This document shows, one piece after another, positions 5,775-6,429 of a stretch of 6,429 nt of DNA. The position numbers and the translations under genes are program-made. Every line of letters starts with the position of its first letter. The first letter of the stretch is position 1. Under the pieces are notes generated by a model. It did no database searches, was not told where the DNA came from, and worked only from the letters and a program-made list of their open reading frames with translations. Source of the DNA: Rhodospirillales bacterium (lineage in GTDB: Bacteria; Pseudomonadota; Alphaproteobacteria; Rhodospirillales; Casp-alpha2); the NCBI GenBank assembly GCA_030727885.1, contig JANRAT010000135.1:1-6429 (forward strand), written 5' to 3'.

Positions 5775-5800
5775 CAATTCTGTCCCAGCGCACGGAATTG
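5775..5800. repeat. Short inverted repeat between the TPP enzyme gene and msrB
   Basis: CAATTC (5775-5780) and GAATTG (5795-5800) are six-base arms around 14 bases, starting nine bases past the TPP enzyme stop. It could be a weak 3' hairpin of that message, but there is no T-tract and arms this short may be chance. The surrounding 89 bp contain nothing else convincing apart from the msrB SD. Confidence 0.3.
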
Positions 5801-5808
5801 TGAGCAGA

Positions 5809-6429
5809 TCAGAACCGGCCGTCATAGGCTTTTCTGCCGATCGGACAGGCGATCAGCGTGAACGTATCGGCCTTCAGCCCGTCCGCAATGGCGGCTTCAA
5901 GCGTGGCGCGGTCGCTGGCGGTAACGCCGATGCCGCCCATCACCTCGGCCAGTCTGGCGAAGTCCGTACTGCCGAAATCGACGCCCAGATTGTCCTGAGT
6001 GTTGGCGCGCTGTTTCAGCTCGATCAGCGACAGCGACTGATCGACGAAGACAACGATCACCACCGGCAACTTCATATCGCGCAGCGTCGCCAGCTCGCCC
6101 ATGATCATTTCCATGCCGCCGTCACCAGTAAACGCAATCACCGGCTGATCGGGGTTGGCCAGTTTGTGGCCCATCGCCAGCGGCAGGGCGCAGCCCATGG
6201 TGCAGCGTCCGGTCGATTGCGTCAGCGTGCGCGGCACGAAGCAGGCCCACTGCGGGCTCCGCAAAATCCGGTGCGCACCGGTATCGACCGCGGCAAAACC
6301 TTCTTTCGGAAACGCCTTACGTGCAGCATCGATCACCGCCGCCGGGCCCCAGACTTCATCGCGCGGAAAGGCCTTGCGCAAAGTTTCCTTCATTGCGGCA
6401 ACGTCGCCGCCGGTCCACGTCGCATTGCC
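5809..6429 (-). CDS. Thiamine diphosphate-dependent enzyme, C-terminal part (acetolactate synthase-like family)
   Basis: This is the C-terminal 206 residues of a TPP-dependent enzyme of the acetolactate synthase / benzoylformate decarboxylase superfamily. The frame is open to the right edge, so the N-terminal and middle domains lie outside; the ATG at 6393 is internal, as the frame continues upstream as GNATWTGGDVAA. The visible part is the PP (pyrophosphate-binding) domain. It contains VDTGAHRI, a TMGCALPLAMGHKLA segment, and the TPP/Mg2+ motif GDGG (6126-6115), closed 27 residues later by VDQS, whose Asp sits at the metal-ligand position. It ends PIGRKAYDGRF. These proteins decarboxylate or ligate 2-oxo acids, and many are annotated only as thiamine pyrophosphate-binding proteins. 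The substrate cannot be assigned, and the non-canonical VDQ suggests it is not the housekeeping IlvB. It lies 89 bp upstream of msrB on the same strand. Confidence 0.88.
   Translation of the reverse strand, partial: GNATWTGGDVAAMKETLRKAFPRDEVWGPAAVIDAARKAFPKEGFAAVDTGAHRILRSPQWACFVPRTLTQSTGRCTMGCALPLAMGHKLANPDQPVIAFTGDGGMEMIMGELATLRDMKLPVVIVVFVDQSLSLIELKQRANTQDNLGVDFGSTDFARLAEVMGGIGVTASDRATLEAAIADGLKADTFTLIACPIGRKAYDGRF

Noticed and set aside
5740..5780. TTGACT-like -35 element before msrB
   Set aside because: No -10-like hexamer occurs at 16 to 18 bases, so a promoter cannot be supported.
6035..6046. FVDQ instead of FND/NN in the TPP motif taken as a third inactivating change
   Set aside because: The Asp at the metal-ligand position is kept, and I recall VD variants in this subgroup of TPP enzymes, so it is probably natural.

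Overview
The window looks like a stretch of an alphaproteobacterial chromosome. It is moderately GC-rich by eye. Its protein families (a Liv-type ABC transporter, SDR, GST, MsrB and a TPP enzyme) resemble rhizobial or rhodospirillal relatives, and one intergenic palindrome resembles a type common in that class. The genus cannot be named from the sequence alone. Most of the window is ordinary metabolic and transport coding sequence, with no phage, CRISPR, tRNA, rRNA or insertion sequence visible.

Region 1 (1-3475, minus strand) is a branched-chain-amino-acid-type (HAAT/Liv) ABC importer operon. Transcription order is binding protein (livK-like, 3475 to 2234), a 117-nt gap carrying a strong hairpin, permease livH-like (2116 to 1214), permease livM-like (1198 to 164), and ATPase livG-like (from 167, running off the left edge). 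livM and livG overlap by ATGA. Two lesions stand out. The binding-protein frame is broken by an in-frame TAA at codon 56, where the family normally has Tyr. The ATPase Walker A reads GPNGSGQPT, so the normally invariant Lys-Ser is Gln-Pro. Both permeases are intact. This is either a decaying transporter or local sequence error; if both changes are real, the importer should not work as encoded.

Region 2 (3476-3739) is a 264-bp AT-richer intergenic stretch holding the probable liv promoter, a leader hairpin and a good Shine-Dalgarno.

Region 3 (3740-5219) is a divergent pair: an SDR oxidoreductase (minus) and a glutathione S-transferase (plus), separated by about 115 bp once both starts are corrected to the SD-supported ATGs. 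The GST has a good sigma70-like promoter in that gap.

Region 4 (5220-6429) is a palindromic element between the convergent GST and msrB genes, then msrB (methionine-R-sulfoxide reductase, minus, very strong SD), then the C-terminal 206 residues of a thiamine-diphosphate-dependent enzyme (minus) whose 5' part lies beyond the right edge. The SDR, GST, MsrB and TPP genes share no clear pathway; GST and MsrB both fit general detoxification or oxidative-damage roles.

I found no convincing new system. The two coupled defects in the transporter operon are the observation most worth checking.
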